Below are positions 13,901-21,608 of a stretch of 33,978 bases of DNA, in pieces. The stretch is from Bacteroidota bacterium (GTDB lineage Bacteria > Bacteroidota > Bacteroidia > J057 > JAJTIE01): assembly GCA_019638695.1 (NCBI GenBank), contig JAHBTG010000030.1, forward strand, positions 1 to 33,978. The letters are read 5' to 3'. Each line of letters starts with the position of its first letter. Position 1 is the stretch's first letter. The notes below the pieces were generated by a model. The model saw nothing but the letters and a program-made list of their open reading frames with translations. It had not been told where the DNA came from and made no database searches. Position numbers and translations under genes: made by a program.

Positions 13901-14908
13901 ATGAACAAGCGACTGAAAAGCACCCTGCTCTACCTGGTAGGCGCCGCATTGGGGGCCAGCCTCCTGTACCTGGCATTGGCCAAAGCCGACTTTGCAGAGC
14001 TATGGCAGATGATGGGTCAGGCCCGGTGGTTGCCACTTATCGGGGCATTGGTGGTCGTAGTGCTCAGCCACTGGCTGAGGGCCTGGCGCTGGAGCCAGCT
14101 GCTGGACGCATCCGGTTACCCGGTGCCCACCGAGCGCACCTTTGCCGCACTGATGTTCGGCTACCTGGTCAATTATGCCGTGCCCAGGCTGGGAGAAGTC
14201 TCGCGCTGCAGTGTGCTCATCAAAACCAACCGCACCCCCATAGCCACCAGTGCAGGCACGGTTGTAACGGAGCGGCTGATCGACGTGATCACGCTCGCAC
14301 TCTTCCTGGGAGCCATCCTGCTCACAGAGCTGCAAACGCTTGCCGGATTCTTCACTGCAGCCAGTAACCCGCTGGAGAACCTGAACTTCACCTACCTGTA
14401 CCTGCTGGCAGCCATCCTGGTACTGCTGGGGCTATTTCTGATCAGGTTTCGCAAACGCCTGATGCGGCTGAACGCGGTGCAGAAGCTGGCGGCATTCCTG
14501 TCCAAGCTCGTATCCGGCTTGCTCAGTATCCGCCACCTGGGCAGACCGGTTTTGTTTGGGATACTGAGCGTGGGCATCTGGGGCGGATATGTGCTCAGCA
14601 CATGGCTCTTCCTGCAGGCATTTCCACAAACAGAAGGGGCCAGCCTGTGGTTTGCCATCATCCTAAATACCATGGGCGCCGTGGGTATGGCGCTGCCCGT
14701 GCCAGGCGGCCTTGGGCCTTTCCATGCAGCCATTACCTACACCATGGTGCTATATGGCTTCACAGAAACCCAGGGTGCCAACATTGCGCTGGTCATGCAC
14801 ACCTCCCAGCTGGTACTGAACATCCTGATGGGCGCGGTGGGTTATGGCTACCTGCTGTTCCAGCAACCCTCAGCAGCAGAAATAGCCGCCTCAGAGGCCG
14901 GCGAGTAG
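13901..14908 (+). CDS. Lysylphosphatidylglycerol-synthase transmembrane-region family protein (UPF0104-like)
   Basis: 335 residues from ATG 13901 with about eight membrane helices. It matches the flippase-like transmembrane part of MprF without the cytoplasmic aminoacyl-transferase domain. Typical motifs are LSHWLRAWRWSQLL (about 55-68), the GYLVNYAVPRLGEVSRCSVL loop (about 87-106), VVTERLIDVITL (about 122-133) and the late PVPGGLGPFHAAI (about 267-279). Relatives are annotated as flippases or lipid-transport proteins, but substrates are mostly unknown. The gene follows panD by 25 bp and is probably in the same operon; a functional link to pantothenate is not obvious. Its last 18 bp overlap the end of the convergent GT4 gene. 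Confidence 0.85.
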   Translation: MNKRLKSTLLYLVGAALGASLLYLALAKADFAELWQMMGQARWLPLIGALVVVVLSHWLRAWRWSQLLDASGYPVPTERTFAALMFGYLVNYAVPRLGEVSRCSVLIKTNRTPIATSAGTVVTERLIDVITLALFLGAILLTELQTLAGFFTAASNPLENLNFTYLYLLAAILVLLGLFLIRFRKRLMRLNAVQKLAAFLSKLVSGLLSIRHLGRPVLFGILSVGIWGGYVLSTWLFLQAFPQTEGASLWFAIILNTMGAVGMALPVPGGLGPFHAAITYTMVLYGFTETQGANIALVMHTSQLVLNILMGAVGYGYLLFQQPSAAEIAASEAGE

Positions 14909-16081
14909 CGCCAGGTAATCCTGCGCCAGTTGTTTGCGGTCAAACCGGCTAACCGCCAGTTCCCTGGCATTCCGGCTCATCGCAGCACGCAACCCGGGGT
15001 CTTCTGCCAGCCGGACGATCGCATTCATCCAAGCCTCGTCATCCTCCATAGGTGCAGAGAGCCCGCAGGCATGAGCAGCCAGGTAATCTGCCTGCCACCC
15101 CTGGTAATTGAGCACTACCGGGAGGCCTGCCGCCAGGTAATCATAGAATTTGTTGGCACTATTGGCCTCCAGTACCGGGTAGGAAGCAAAGGTGCACAGG
15201 GCGATATCCGCAGTATTCAGCAAGGCATTCAGCTCTGCTTTGGGAACGGGCGGATGCAGGTGCACGTTAGAAAGGCCCAGTGTGCAGACAAGAGCGGACA
15301 ACAGGGCAGCTTCCTGCCCCCATCCATAAATATCCAGCCGCACAGGTGTAGCCAGCCGGGCATTGAGCGCGGGCATCAGCCGCAGTACCCGACCCAGGTC
15401 ATTGGCCTGCCCCAGTGCTCCGGCATAGATCAGGCGCACAGGTTCACCGGCTGCGCGTGAAGCACCGCTTACCGGGAAGAACTGTGCCGTATCAGTACCA
15501 TTGTAGCTGACCGTTATCTTATCCAGGGGTACCCCATGAGCGCCCACCTGTGCCCGCATACCGGGGCTAAGCGCTACAATGTGTGCAGCATGTGTATACA
15601 CTATAGCATTAAGCCCATGCAGGACCGACAACAATAACTGGTTGCGAAGTATACCCATGCCCTGGGGGACATCGGGCCACACATCTACCACTTCCAGCAC
15701 CAGCGGCACTCCGTGCAGTTTGCTGGCGAGGTAACCGGCATAGCCCACTGTGGGTGGCGTCACACTGGCAATAATGACATCGGGCTTATCCTGAGCCAGC
15801 GCTTCCTGCAAAGCAGCCAGTCCGAAGCGCATAAAGCTCCGGGCTTTGGCCCACCTGGACATCTGCTGCCGGTAAGCAATGGGGAGAACCCTTACGGTTA
15901 TCCCTTCATGGAGCTGCCATTCGGCGCGCGGGGGTCTATAAGGAGGAGGAAGATATGCGGTACTGGTGATGCAGGCAACCTGGTGCCCGGCAGCCGCCCA
16001 GTGCGCCATTAAGGCACGGCTACGGTCATTTCCCCAGCCGGAGGACGGGCAAAAATACTGGTGCAGGAACAGGATGCGCAT
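14891..16081 (-). CDS. GT4-family glycosyltransferase (WbuB-like)
   Basis: 396 residues, a complete GT-B glycosyltransferase. The N-terminal half opens MRILFLHQYF and contains EVVDVWPD (residues 130-137), a phrase typical of WbuB-type enzymes. The C-terminal half begins with RLIYAGALGQANDL and contains the nucleotide-sugar signature EANSANKFYDYLAAGLPVV. Such enzymes extend lipid-linked O-antigen or capsule repeat units on the cytoplasmic face. It starts 6 bp after the stop of the wecA-like gene. The two are almost certainly one transcript, with the WecA-like protein priming undecaprenyl phosphate and this enzyme adding a further sugar (inference). It overlaps the convergent flippase-like gene by 18 bp. 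Donor sugar unknown. Confidence 0.9.
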   Translation of the reverse strand: MRILFLHQYFCPSSGWGNDRSRALMAHWAAAGHQVACITSTAYLPPPYRPPRAEWQLHEGITVRVLPIAYRQQMSRWAKARSFMRFGLAALQEALAQDKPDVIIASVTPPTVGYAGYLASKLHGVPLVLEVVDVWPDVPQGMGILRNQLLLSVLHGLNAIVYTHAAHIVALSPGMRAQVGAHGVPLDKITVSYNGTDTAQFFPVSGASRAAGEPVRLIYAGALGQANDLGRVLRLMPALNARLATPVRLDIYGWGQEAALLSALVCTLGLSNVHLHPPVPKAELNALLNTADIALCTFASYPVLEANSANKFYDYLAAGLPVVLNYQGWQADYLAAHACGLSAPMEDDEAWMNAIVRLAEDPGLRAAMSRNARELAVSRFDRKQLAQDYLALLAGL

Positions 16082-16087
16082 GCCCTG

Positions 16088-17245
16088 CTAAAGGCGCTGC
16101 GCCACGGGCTGCAGGGTTTGCGCCGTAGTGGCAGGCTGCAGTGCCAGTAGTTCTGCACGCAGTTTCTCGCGGGCTTTCTCCACATCCTTGAAGCGGCGCA
16201 AACGGGCACCTATACGATACAGGACAAGGAAAATGGCAAACATCGCCACCACAAAACCCGCATACATCACGGTATAGCTAAGGCTCCACTTATCAATGTA
16301 GAGCGTGGTAAGCATCAGGATCCCTCCCGTGAGGCTCACGGCACCCGTCACAAGGGGTACAAACTTATCGGGCATTCCCAGGTAGCTGAGATGGTGAGTA
16401 GTATGGTCTCTCCCGCCCACAAACGGGCTTTGTCCGCGCGAGATGCGTGCCACACTCACAAAAGTGGTATCGATGATAGGCATGAGAAACACCAGCAGGG
16501 GGGCCAGCAGCTGGCGCTCCAGTACCAGTTCGCCACTGATACCCGGCATGTTCCAGAAATACTTGATGCCCAGGAAAGCCAGCAGCATGCCCAGGAACTG
16601 GCTGCCGGTGTCTCCCATATACAGTTTGCTGGGATTCCAGTTCAGGATCAGGAAACCGGTCAGGGCACCGGCGATCGCCAGCAACATGTAGAAGTACACG
16701 GTGTTCTGCTGACCCACCAGGTAAATAACCGCCACTGTAAAGGCCGTAATGATCAGGGAAATGCTCCCGGTAATGCCATCCATATTGTCCAGCATATTGA
16801 TGCTGTTCATCAGTCCTATTACCCATAACAAGGTAAGGAGACCATCCAGCACGGGAATCCCAAAGAACCGGATACTGACATCAAAGGCCAGCAGGATAAC
16901 CCCGCAAAGGAGCTGGCCTATAAATTTGAGGATAGGACGGGTAGTATAAGCGTCATCTGCCAGGCCCACCACAAAACCCAGGGTTATCGAAAGCAGGAAA
17001 GGGATATAGTCTGTGCTGGATTGAACCCCCTCTACATAAGGGATCAAGGAATAGACCACGGCAGCGACCAGGAAGACAATGAAAAAGGAGATGCCGCCCA
17101 CCAATGGCTTAGAAGCGCTGGCCCATCTCACCTGTGTGGTCTGGCCCTGCGACAGTTGGCCCAGCCTGCCTGCAAAATTGATCAGTACACTATTCAGTAC
17201 ATAAGAAAATGCAGTAGTCAGTAGGAATAGTAAAGAAAGTATCAT
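16088..17245 (-). CDS. Undecaprenyl-phosphate N-acetylglucosamine-1-phosphate transferase family protein (WecA/TagO-like)
   Basis: 385 residues with about ten or eleven membrane helices, a member of the MraY/WecA (PNPT) superfamily. It transfers a sugar-1-phosphate from a UDP-sugar to undecaprenyl phosphate, the priming step for O-antigen or capsule polymers. All signature loops are present: GLADDAY at 94-100 (the Mg-binding DD), SINMLDNMDGITGS at 148-161, NWNPSKLYMGDTGS at 202-215, and the GGRDHTTHHLSYLG histidine loop around 277-290. The loop favours WecA/TagO-type over MraY. It heads a two-gene unit with the GT4 transferase and has its own -7 box. Exact donor (GlcNAc or another) cannot be read. 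A short charged helix ends the protein (FKDVEKAREKLRAELL). Confidence 0.9.
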   Translation of the reverse strand: MILSLLFLLTTAFSYVLNSVLINFAGRLGQLSQGQTTQVRWASASKPLVGGISFFIVFLVAAVVYSLIPYVEGVQSSTDYIPFLLSITLGFVVGLADDAYTTRPILKFIGQLLCGVILLAFDVSIRFFGIPVLDGLLTLLWVIGLMNSINMLDNMDGITGSISLIITAFTVAVIYLVGQQNTVYFYMLLAIAGALTGFLILNWNPSKLYMGDTGSQFLGMLLAFLGIKYFWNMPGISGELVLERQLLAPLLVFLMPIIDTTFVSVARISRGQSPFVGGRDHTTHHLSYLGMPDKFVPLVTGAVSLTGGILMLTTLYIDKWSLSYTVMYAGFVVAMFAIFLVLYRIGARLRRFKDVEKAREKLRAELLALQPATTAQTLQPVAQRL

Positions 17246-17283
17246 TGAAAAGCCGGGTATTGATTTTAGTCTTCCTAGTTAGG

Positions 17284-17291
17284 CAAATATA
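17284..17291 (-). promoter_or_regulatory. -7 promoter box of the wecA-like gene
   Basis: The minus strand reads TATATTTG, an exact TAnnTTTG match, 38 nt upstream of ATG 17245, in the 245-bp divergent gap with mlaD. Confidence 0.55.
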
Positions 17292-17332
17292 GCCGAATTA
17301 TCGCATTACCCATACCGGCGCAGCATAAATTT

Positions 17333-17346
17333 CATATTTAAATATG
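17333..17346. repeat. 14-bp perfect palindrome in the wecA/mlaD divergent gap
   Basis: CATATTTAAATATG is its own reverse complement. It lies upstream of both divergent promoters, about 42 bp from the wecA-like -7 box and 131 bp from the mlaD box. It could be an operator for a dimeric regulator. An AT-rich palindrome of this size may also arise by chance. Confidence 0.3.
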
Positions 17347-17477
17347 GCTAATCCAGTCAAAAACCGCCATACCGCCTCAACGACAAGCAAGCCCTTAAGC
17401 AGGGGAGGATCACTTATCAGATTAGTTGTAATAGGCAGAACCGCGGCATGAACGAGGGCATATGCTGGATTTTCTGT

Positions 17478-17485
17478 TACCTTTG
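17478..17485 (+). promoter_or_regulatory. -7 promoter box of mlaD
   Basis: TACCTTTG, an exact TAnnTTTG match, ends 5 nt before ATG 17491. The transcript is therefore expected to start at or next to the start codon (leaderless). Confidence 0.6.
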
Positions 17486-17490
17486 CCACA

Positions 17491-18441
17491 ATGCCTAAAA
17501 TCACCAAAGAAGTCAAAGTAGCACTCCTGGCCGTCACGGCCATTGTTCTCTTTATCATTGGTCTGGGCTATCTCAAGGGCCGTTCGGTATTTGGCAACCG
17601 CAACTATTATTATGTGCACTTTACGCATGTGAGCGGGCTGCCTACAGGCTCTAAGGTGCAGCTGAGCGGCACGGACGTGGGGGTAGTACAGGAGTTAAAA
17701 CTGGACCCCAAGACCCGCAAGGTAACCGTGGGCTTTGATGTGAATGCCGATATTGAATTACCGGAGGACACCCGTGTGGTACTGACCACTACGGATCTTT
17801 TCGGCAGCAAGGCACTGATACTTCTCCCGGGCCAAAGCAATAAAATGGCTGCTCACAAAGCCGTGCTCAAAGACAGTATTGCTCCCGAGCTGATGGACAA
17901 AGCCAGCAGCTACTTGGATCCTACCTCCCGCAAGCTGAATCTGGTACTGGATAACCTGGGGGAGATCACCGGGCAGATCAACTCGCTGATGAAGCGGGAC
18001 AACAGCCGGGCCAAGCAGTCTGTAGACAACCTGGAAGCCACACTGGCCAACCTGGCAAGCCTTTCTGCACGCCTCAATAAAAGCGTTCAGCAACTGGATA
18101 TGCTCATGGCCAGCACCCAGAACCTGGTGAATAACCCCGACCTGAAGGGTACGCTGACAAACATCCGCCAAAGCACGGACAGCCTGGCAGCTACTACACA
18201 GGACGTCCGCCAGCTGGCGGTGCATACCCAGCGGTTGGTCAAAGAACTCCAGACACTTAGCCAGAACCTGAACGAAGGACAGGGCACGGCAGGCAAGCTG
18301 CTCAAGGACAAGGAACTGTATGACAACCTGACCAAAACCACAGCCAGCCTCAACAGCCTGCTGGAAGACCTGAAGAAGCACCCCAAGCGGTATGTGCACT
18401 TCTCGGTGTTTGGCCGCAAGGAGAAATCTCCCAAGCCCTAA
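17491..18441 (+). CDS. MCE/MlaD family lipid-transport protein
   Basis: 316 residues. A short basic N-terminus precedes one membrane anchor (VALLAVTAIVLFIIGLGYL, about 9-27). A single MCE domain follows (about 37-115), with the conserved VSGLPTGSKVQLSGTDVGVV loop and a late TTTDLFGSKALILLPG. The remaining 200 residues are a long helical, coiled-coil-prone region rich in Asn/Gln/Leu (NLEATLANLASLSARLNKS and similar), as in MlaD homologues that form tunnels between membranes. The family anchors in the inner membrane and moves phospholipids to or from the outer membrane. The usual partner genes (mlaE permease, mlaF ATPase) are not in the window. It has its own promoter and is convergent with rsfS. 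Confidence 0.88.
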   Translation: MPKITKEVKVALLAVTAIVLFIIGLGYLKGRSVFGNRNYYYVHFTHVSGLPTGSKVQLSGTDVGVVQELKLDPKTRKVTVGFDVNADIELPEDTRVVLTTTDLFGSKALILLPGQSNKMAAHKAVLKDSIAPELMDKASSYLDPTSRKLNLVLDNLGEITGQINSLMKRDNSRAKQSVDNLEATLANLASLSARLNKSVQQLDMLMASTQNLVNNPDLKGTLTNIRQSTDSLAATTQDVRQLAVHTQRLVKELQTLSQNLNEGQGTAGKLLKDKELYDNLTKTTASLNSLLEDLKKHPKRYVHFSVFGRKEKSPKP

Positions 18442-18456
18442 ACCGGGCTACCTGGG
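18430..18456. terminator. Possible hairpin terminator between mlaD and rsfS
   Basis: CCCA+AGCCC (18430-18438) can pair with GGGCT (18445-18449) and TGGG (18453-18456), with a 6-nt loop and a 3-nt bulge. It sits in the 15-bp gap and the very end of mlaD, between two convergent genes. No U-run follows on either strand, so termination is only suggested. Confidence 0.3.
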
Positions 18457-18831
18457 TTACTCTGCCCAGCGGGTGATTTCCGCATCGCCCCACAACTCTT
18501 CAATGCCATAATAGTCGCGGATGCGGGGCAACATCACGTGTACAACTACATTGATATAGTCCAGCAGCACCCACTCCCCCGTGCGATTACCCTCGCTCTG
18601 CCAGGGTTTCTCGCGCAGTTTATTCCGCACTTCATGCTCCACATTATCGGCAAGGGCTTTCACCTGGGTATCCGAGTTGCCGCTACAGAAAATAAAATAA
18701 TCGCACACAGCATTGCGCAGCCCCCGCAGGTCCAGGAGTGCTATATCAAATCCTTTTTTCTCACGAATGGCGGCAATGACTTCATGAGCCAGGGTAGTAG
18801 AATCGGCTATAGGTTTAAGCGTTTTTTGCAT
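18457..18831 (-). CDS. rsfS: Ribosomal silencing factor RsfS
   Basis: 124 residues from ATG 18831 (MQKTLKPIADS); a GTG two codons upstream is a less likely start. RsfS binds ribosomal protein uL14 and blocks joining of the two ribosomal subunits when nutrients are short. The family signature is complete: DIALLDLRGLRNAVCDYFIFCSGNSDTQVKALAD (about 33-66), the GEWVLLDYINVVVHVM strand pair, and a C-terminal RDYYGIEELWGDA. Length is normal. It is divergent from the biotin ligase gene, with about 126 bp between start codons. No exact -7 box was found upstream. Confidence 0.93.
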   Translation of the reverse strand: MQKTLKPIADSTTLAHEVIAAIREKKGFDIALLDLRGLRNAVCDYFIFCSGNSDTQVKALADNVEHEVRNKLREKPWQSEGNRTGEWVLLDYINVVVHVMLPRIRDYYGIEELWGDAEITRWAE

Positions 18832-18957
18832 GAACACAAGGTGCAGGAGAAAAGAAATGGCGCAGCCATGTTACTGAAAATGAGCGCGCTGAAGATTTCT
18901 TACAAAATTGCGAAAAAATACGTTCAAGGGTACGCCTTCATTTCTAAGAATACTGAT

Positions 18958-19689
18958 ATGGATATCATAGGCAGCCAGGTGATGAGCCTGCAGGTCACAG
19001 ACTCTACCAACAGCTGGCTGTTGCAGCAGTGCCAGCGCAAGGATATGCCGGAGGGCACCCTGGTGGTAGCAGAACACCAGCGGCAGGGCCGCGGGCAGCA
19101 GGGCAACACCTGGCAGGCACCGGCAGGACAGAACCTTACCTGCAGTGTCTTGCTGAAACCCCATCATCTGCCGCCCAAACAAGCTTTCCTGCTGAACAAG
19201 ATGAGTGCACTGGCCGTGCGCGACGTGCTGGCCGACGCAGCCCCGGAAGCCCGGGTACAGGTCAAATGGCCCAATGATGTCATGATCAATGGCCTGAAAG
19301 CGGCCGGGATACTTATCGAAAATATCATACAAGGCAATGCGCTCACAGAGAGCGTAGTAGGTATGGGCCTGAACCTCAACTGGCACCCGGCGGAGCTGCC
19401 CACGACCAGCCTGGCAGCCCATACCGGCGGCCGGGTATCCATTGCCACCGTGCTGGATGCACTGGTACATAAGCTGAATGCCTATTACCTGCTGCTGCAA
19501 ACCCAGCGATATCATGTGCTGGACGAGTACTATCACCTGCACCTGTACCTGCGCCAGCGGCCGCACATCTTCACGGTACAAGGAGCGCCGCTGCCCGGCG
19601 TCATCCAGGGCGTGGATGCAGACGGCCAGCTGCTGGTACAAACGGAAGCAGGACTTCGTGCCTTTCAGCTCAAAGAAATTACATTCTAA
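18958..19689 (+). CDS. birA: Biotin--[acetyl-CoA-carboxylase] ligase
   Basis: 243 residues from ATG 18958. The frame is open further upstream, but that part is lysine-rich, not conserved and overlaps rsfS antisense. The enzyme makes biotinyl-AMP and attaches biotin to a lysine of the carboxylase carrier protein. Motifs seen are VTDSTNSW at 13-20, GRGQQGNTW at 44-52 (adenylate loop), KWPNDVMI at 103-110, AGILIE at 116-121 and GMGLNLNW at 135-142, then a short SH3-like C-terminal domain. The N-terminal DNA-binding domain of E. coli BirA is absent, so it is a catalytic-only ligase and not a repressor. It precedes a DUF218 gene by 50 bp. Confidence 0.94.
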   Translation: MDIIGSQVMSLQVTDSTNSWLLQQCQRKDMPEGTLVVAEHQRQGRGQQGNTWQAPAGQNLTCSVLLKPHHLPPKQAFLLNKMSALAVRDVLADAAPEARVQVKWPNDVMINGLKAAGILIENIIQGNALTESVVGMGLNLNWHPAELPTTSLAAHTGGRVSIATVLDALVHKLNAYYLLLQTQRYHVLDEYYHLHLYLRQRPHIFTVQGAPLPGVIQGVDADGQLLVQTEAGLRAFQLKEITF

Positions 19690-19726
19690 GCACCCGGCCC
19701 TGCAGCCCACTTTAGCCAAGGTTGTG

Positions 19727-19733
19727 TAATTTG
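19727..19733 (+). promoter_or_regulatory. -7-like box of the DUF218 gene
   Basis: TAATTTG, a seven-base variant of TAnnTTTG, ends 6 nt before ATG 19740. This again gives nearly leaderless geometry. The match is imperfect. Confidence 0.3.
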
Positions 19734-19739
19734 GCTTGC

Positions 19740-20354
19740 ATGAACCGCAAGCGACTGCTAACCATCGGCGCGGCTGCAATTTTAGGACTGGCCTGTATAC
19801 TCTCCTACCGCTCTATGCTGGAAGGCGTGGGCACGGCACTTATCGACACGGATGAGCCCCAGCCGGCACAAGCCATCTTTGTGCTGGCAGGAGGGCCCGT
19901 GGAGCGAGGCAACTACGCCGCACAATTATATCACCGGAAATTAGCACCGGCAATCTATTGCACAGGTGAAATAGAGCCTGAGATCCTGAGTATGTTTTGC
20001 GATACGCTGAACGAGGGGGAGATCACCCGCGAGGTGCTGATCCGGGCCAACGTGCCGGATTCGGTCATACAAGTCATCCCGTCGGGCACCAGCACGCTGG
20101 AGGAGTGTTATGATATCCTGCGGTTCTGTATGCAGGCTGGCATCCGGCGCATCATGGTGGTCAGCACGGCACAACATACCCGGCGCATCTCACTCATCCT
20201 GAGGCCCAGGGCACGCCGCCTGGGGATAACCGTGCGGATAGTGGGGGCACCACCAGACAGTTATCTGCCGCAGGAATGGTATAAAGCAGAAGAGGGGCTG
20301 CTGTTCGTCACCAACGAATACCTCAAGCTAGCCTACTACCTGTATAAATACTAG
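19740..20354 (+). CDS. DUF218 / YdcF-SanA-type membrane-anchored protein
   Basis: 204 residues from ATG 19740. One N-terminal membrane anchor (LLTIGAAAILGLACILSY, about 6-23) is followed by a Rossmann-like domain. It shows IFVLAGGPVERGNYAAQLYHR (about 46-66), SGTSTLEECYDILRF (about 114-128) and RIMVVSTAQHTRRISLI (about 138-154), typical of DUF218. E. coli relatives SanA and ElyC affect envelope integrity and peptidoglycan or lipid-carrier metabolism, but the biochemical activity is unsettled. The domain should lie in the periplasm. The stop codon lies in a 14-bp AT palindrome (20346-20359) followed by T-rich sequence, which may be a weak terminator. Confidence 0.85.
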   Translation: MNRKRLLTIGAAAILGLACILSYRSMLEGVGTALIDTDEPQPAQAIFVLAGGPVERGNYAAQLYHRKLAPAIYCTGEIEPEILSMFCDTLNEGEITREVLIRANVPDSVIQVIPSGTSTLEECYDILRFCMQAGIRRIMVVSTAQHTRRISLILRPRARRLGITVRIVGAPPDSYLPQEWYKAEEGLLFVTNEYLKLAYYLYKY

Positions 20355-20431
20355 TATTTTTTATTTATCGGAATTATTTCCAGTTGCGAATAGTTCTTAT
20401 ATTGAAATTTACCATAAAATCTCAACCCTAT

Positions 20432-20749
20432 ATGTCTCTTCAGAAAGTTACCGATACCGAATTCAGCCAACTGTTAGCTCATCATCCCAAGGTAGTGGTC
20501 AAATATTATGCCGACTGGTGCGGCAGTTGTCGGCTGGTTGCGCCCAAGTACAACAAAATGGCGGCAGATGCCGGGGAAGACGTGCTGTTCCTGGATGTCA
20601 ATGCCGAGGAGAATCCTGAAGCCCGCCGTGCTGCAGGCGTAACCAACCTGCCCTTTTTTGCCGTATTCAAAGACGGCCAACTGGCAGAAGGCGTCAATAC
20701 TTCCCGTATTGAACTGCTGGAGGAGATCATAGCCAATCACCTTAACTAA
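20432..20749 (+). CDS. Thioredoxin family protein with WCGSC active site
   Basis: 105 residues from ATG 20432 (MSLQKVTDTEF), an in-frame start preceded by an AT-rich leader rather than coding sequence. It is a complete single-domain thioredoxin without signal peptide, hence cytoplasmic. The redox pair is Cys30 and Cys33 in YADWCGSCRLVAPKY. The usual proline between the cysteines (WCGPC) is serine, which in other thioredoxins raises the redox potential. The cis-proline loop is TNLPFFAVF (about 75-83). The next gene, encoding a DUF6952-like protein, begins 10 bp downstream, and a Crp-type regulator follows. A redox unit is likely; the target is unknown. Confidence 0.92.
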   Translation: MSLQKVTDTEFSQLLAHHPKVVVKYYADWCGSCRLVAPKYNKMAADAGEDVLFLDVNAEENPEARRAAGVTNLPFFAVFKDGQLAEGVNTSRIELLEEIIANHLN

Positions 20750-20759
20750 TAAAGGCCAC

Positions 20760-20999
20760 ATGCAACTACCTGTTGTGCGCAAACTGGTGCAGAATCATTC
20801 ACTGGATGCGCTAAAAGCCACAGAGGAAGCCCTTTATGAAGGTCAGCCCCTGTCTATTACCGTGGAAGGAACAGATGAAGGCGAGCAGCTTACACATGTG
20901 CTGGGCGCCATATGGGTACTGGAACAGGTAGCCGACGGCGCAGATGCCGGCGAAGCGCTCCGCGCCTTTGCCACCAGGGTGCGCAATAGCATCAGCTAA
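20760..20999 (+). CDS. Small DUF6952-like protein
   Basis: 79 residues, acidic, with no signal peptide or membrane segment. The sequence shows LPVVRKLVQNHSLDALK at 3-19, an ITVEGTDEGEQLTHVL core at about 33-48 and a C-terminal RVRNSIS. By memory this matches the Bacteroidota family DUF6952, which is typically encoded directly downstream of a thioredoxin. Here the gap to the thioredoxin stop is 10 bp, so the two are surely cotranscribed. There are no cysteines, so it does not itself carry out thiol chemistry. A role as partner or regulator of the thioredoxin is an inference; no function is established to my knowledge. Confidence 0.85.
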   Translation: MQLPVVRKLVQNHSLDALKATEEALYEGQPLSITVEGTDEGEQLTHVLGAIWVLEQVADGADAGEALRAFATRVRNSIS

Positions 21000-21011
21000 G
21001 CGGCTTAGATG

Positions 21012-21018
21012 TATTTTG
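21012..21018 (+). promoter_or_regulatory. -7-like box of the Crp-type regulator gene
   Basis: TATTTTG ends 7 nt before ATG 21026. It is one base short of TAnnTTTG. It would give a leader of only a few nucleotides. Confidence 0.3.
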
Positions 21019-21025
21019 CAGGAAG

Positions 21026-21601
21026 ATGTATCCTCACCTGCGAAACAAGATAGAAGCCTGGACAGGTCCTGTGCCCAACCCTGAATGGGAGGACTTTCTG
21101 ACACACTGGGAACCGGTCTCATTTGAAGAGAACGTCTTTATTACGCAATTCGGACAACAGGAGCTTTACTTCTACTGGGTAATTGAAGGGCTTCAGCGGG
21201 CATTCTTCGTGCACGAAGGCAACGAGATCTGTATAGGCTTCACCTACTACCCTGATTTCTCCGGAGTTTACGATGCTTTCCTAGAAAAAAGCCCGGCCAA
21301 TTTTGCCCTGCAGTGTCTTTCTGCCTCGCAACTGTTGCGCCTGCATGTAGACAGCTATCACCGCCTACTGGATCGCTATACATGGGTGGAGCGGCTCTAC
21401 CGCAGATTTAACGAACAAATGTTCCTGGCCAAGGCCCGGCACGAGATAGCAGTATTCACTTACTCTGCGGAAGAACGTTACCGCAGGTTATTACGTGCCG
21501 CACCGCATCTTTTCCAGTTAGTACCCCAGAAGCACCTGGCTTCTTACCTGAGTATGACGCCCGAGACCTTTAGCCGCCTGCGCAACCGCGTGCGGGACTA
21601 G
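21026..21601 (+). CDS. Crp/Fnr-family transcription regulator
   Basis: 191 residues. The N-terminal part (about 25-115) is a cyclic-nucleotide-binding-type beta barrel (VSFEENVFITQFGQQELYFYWVIEGLQRAFF), but the phosphate-binding PGE/RSA residues of true cAMP receptors are not visible. A long dimerisation helix follows (about 118-150, RYTWVERLYRRFNEQMFLAKARHE). The C-terminus is a compact helix-turn-helix (QKHLASYLSMTPETFSRLRNRVR, about 168-190). Many Bacteroidota Crp-like proteins share this degenerate sensor. No FeS cysteines (Fnr) are present. It follows the thioredoxin and DUF6952 genes by 26 bp, and might control or respond with them. Its ligand is unknown. Confidence 0.85.
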   Translation: MYPHLRNKIEAWTGPVPNPEWEDFLTHWEPVSFEENVFITQFGQQELYFYWVIEGLQRAFFVHEGNEICIGFTYYPDFSGVYDAFLEKSPANFALQCLSASQLLRLHVDSYHRLLDRYTWVERLYRRFNEQMFLAKARHEIAVFTYSAEERYRRLLRAAPHLFQLVPQKHLASYLSMTPETFSRLRNRVRD

Positions 21602-21608
21602 ATTGAGC

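Noticed and set aside
17298-17460. Hydrophobic minus-strand frame ending VWVMR in the wecA/mlaD gap
   Set aside because: It contains a plausible membrane helix, but its only ATG lies inside mlaD and the gap is occupied by two promoters and a palindrome. It is more likely chance.
18538-18957. Upstream extension of birA over rsfS
   Set aside because: It runs antisense through the conserved rsfS gene, and BirA homologues begin near the Met at 18958.
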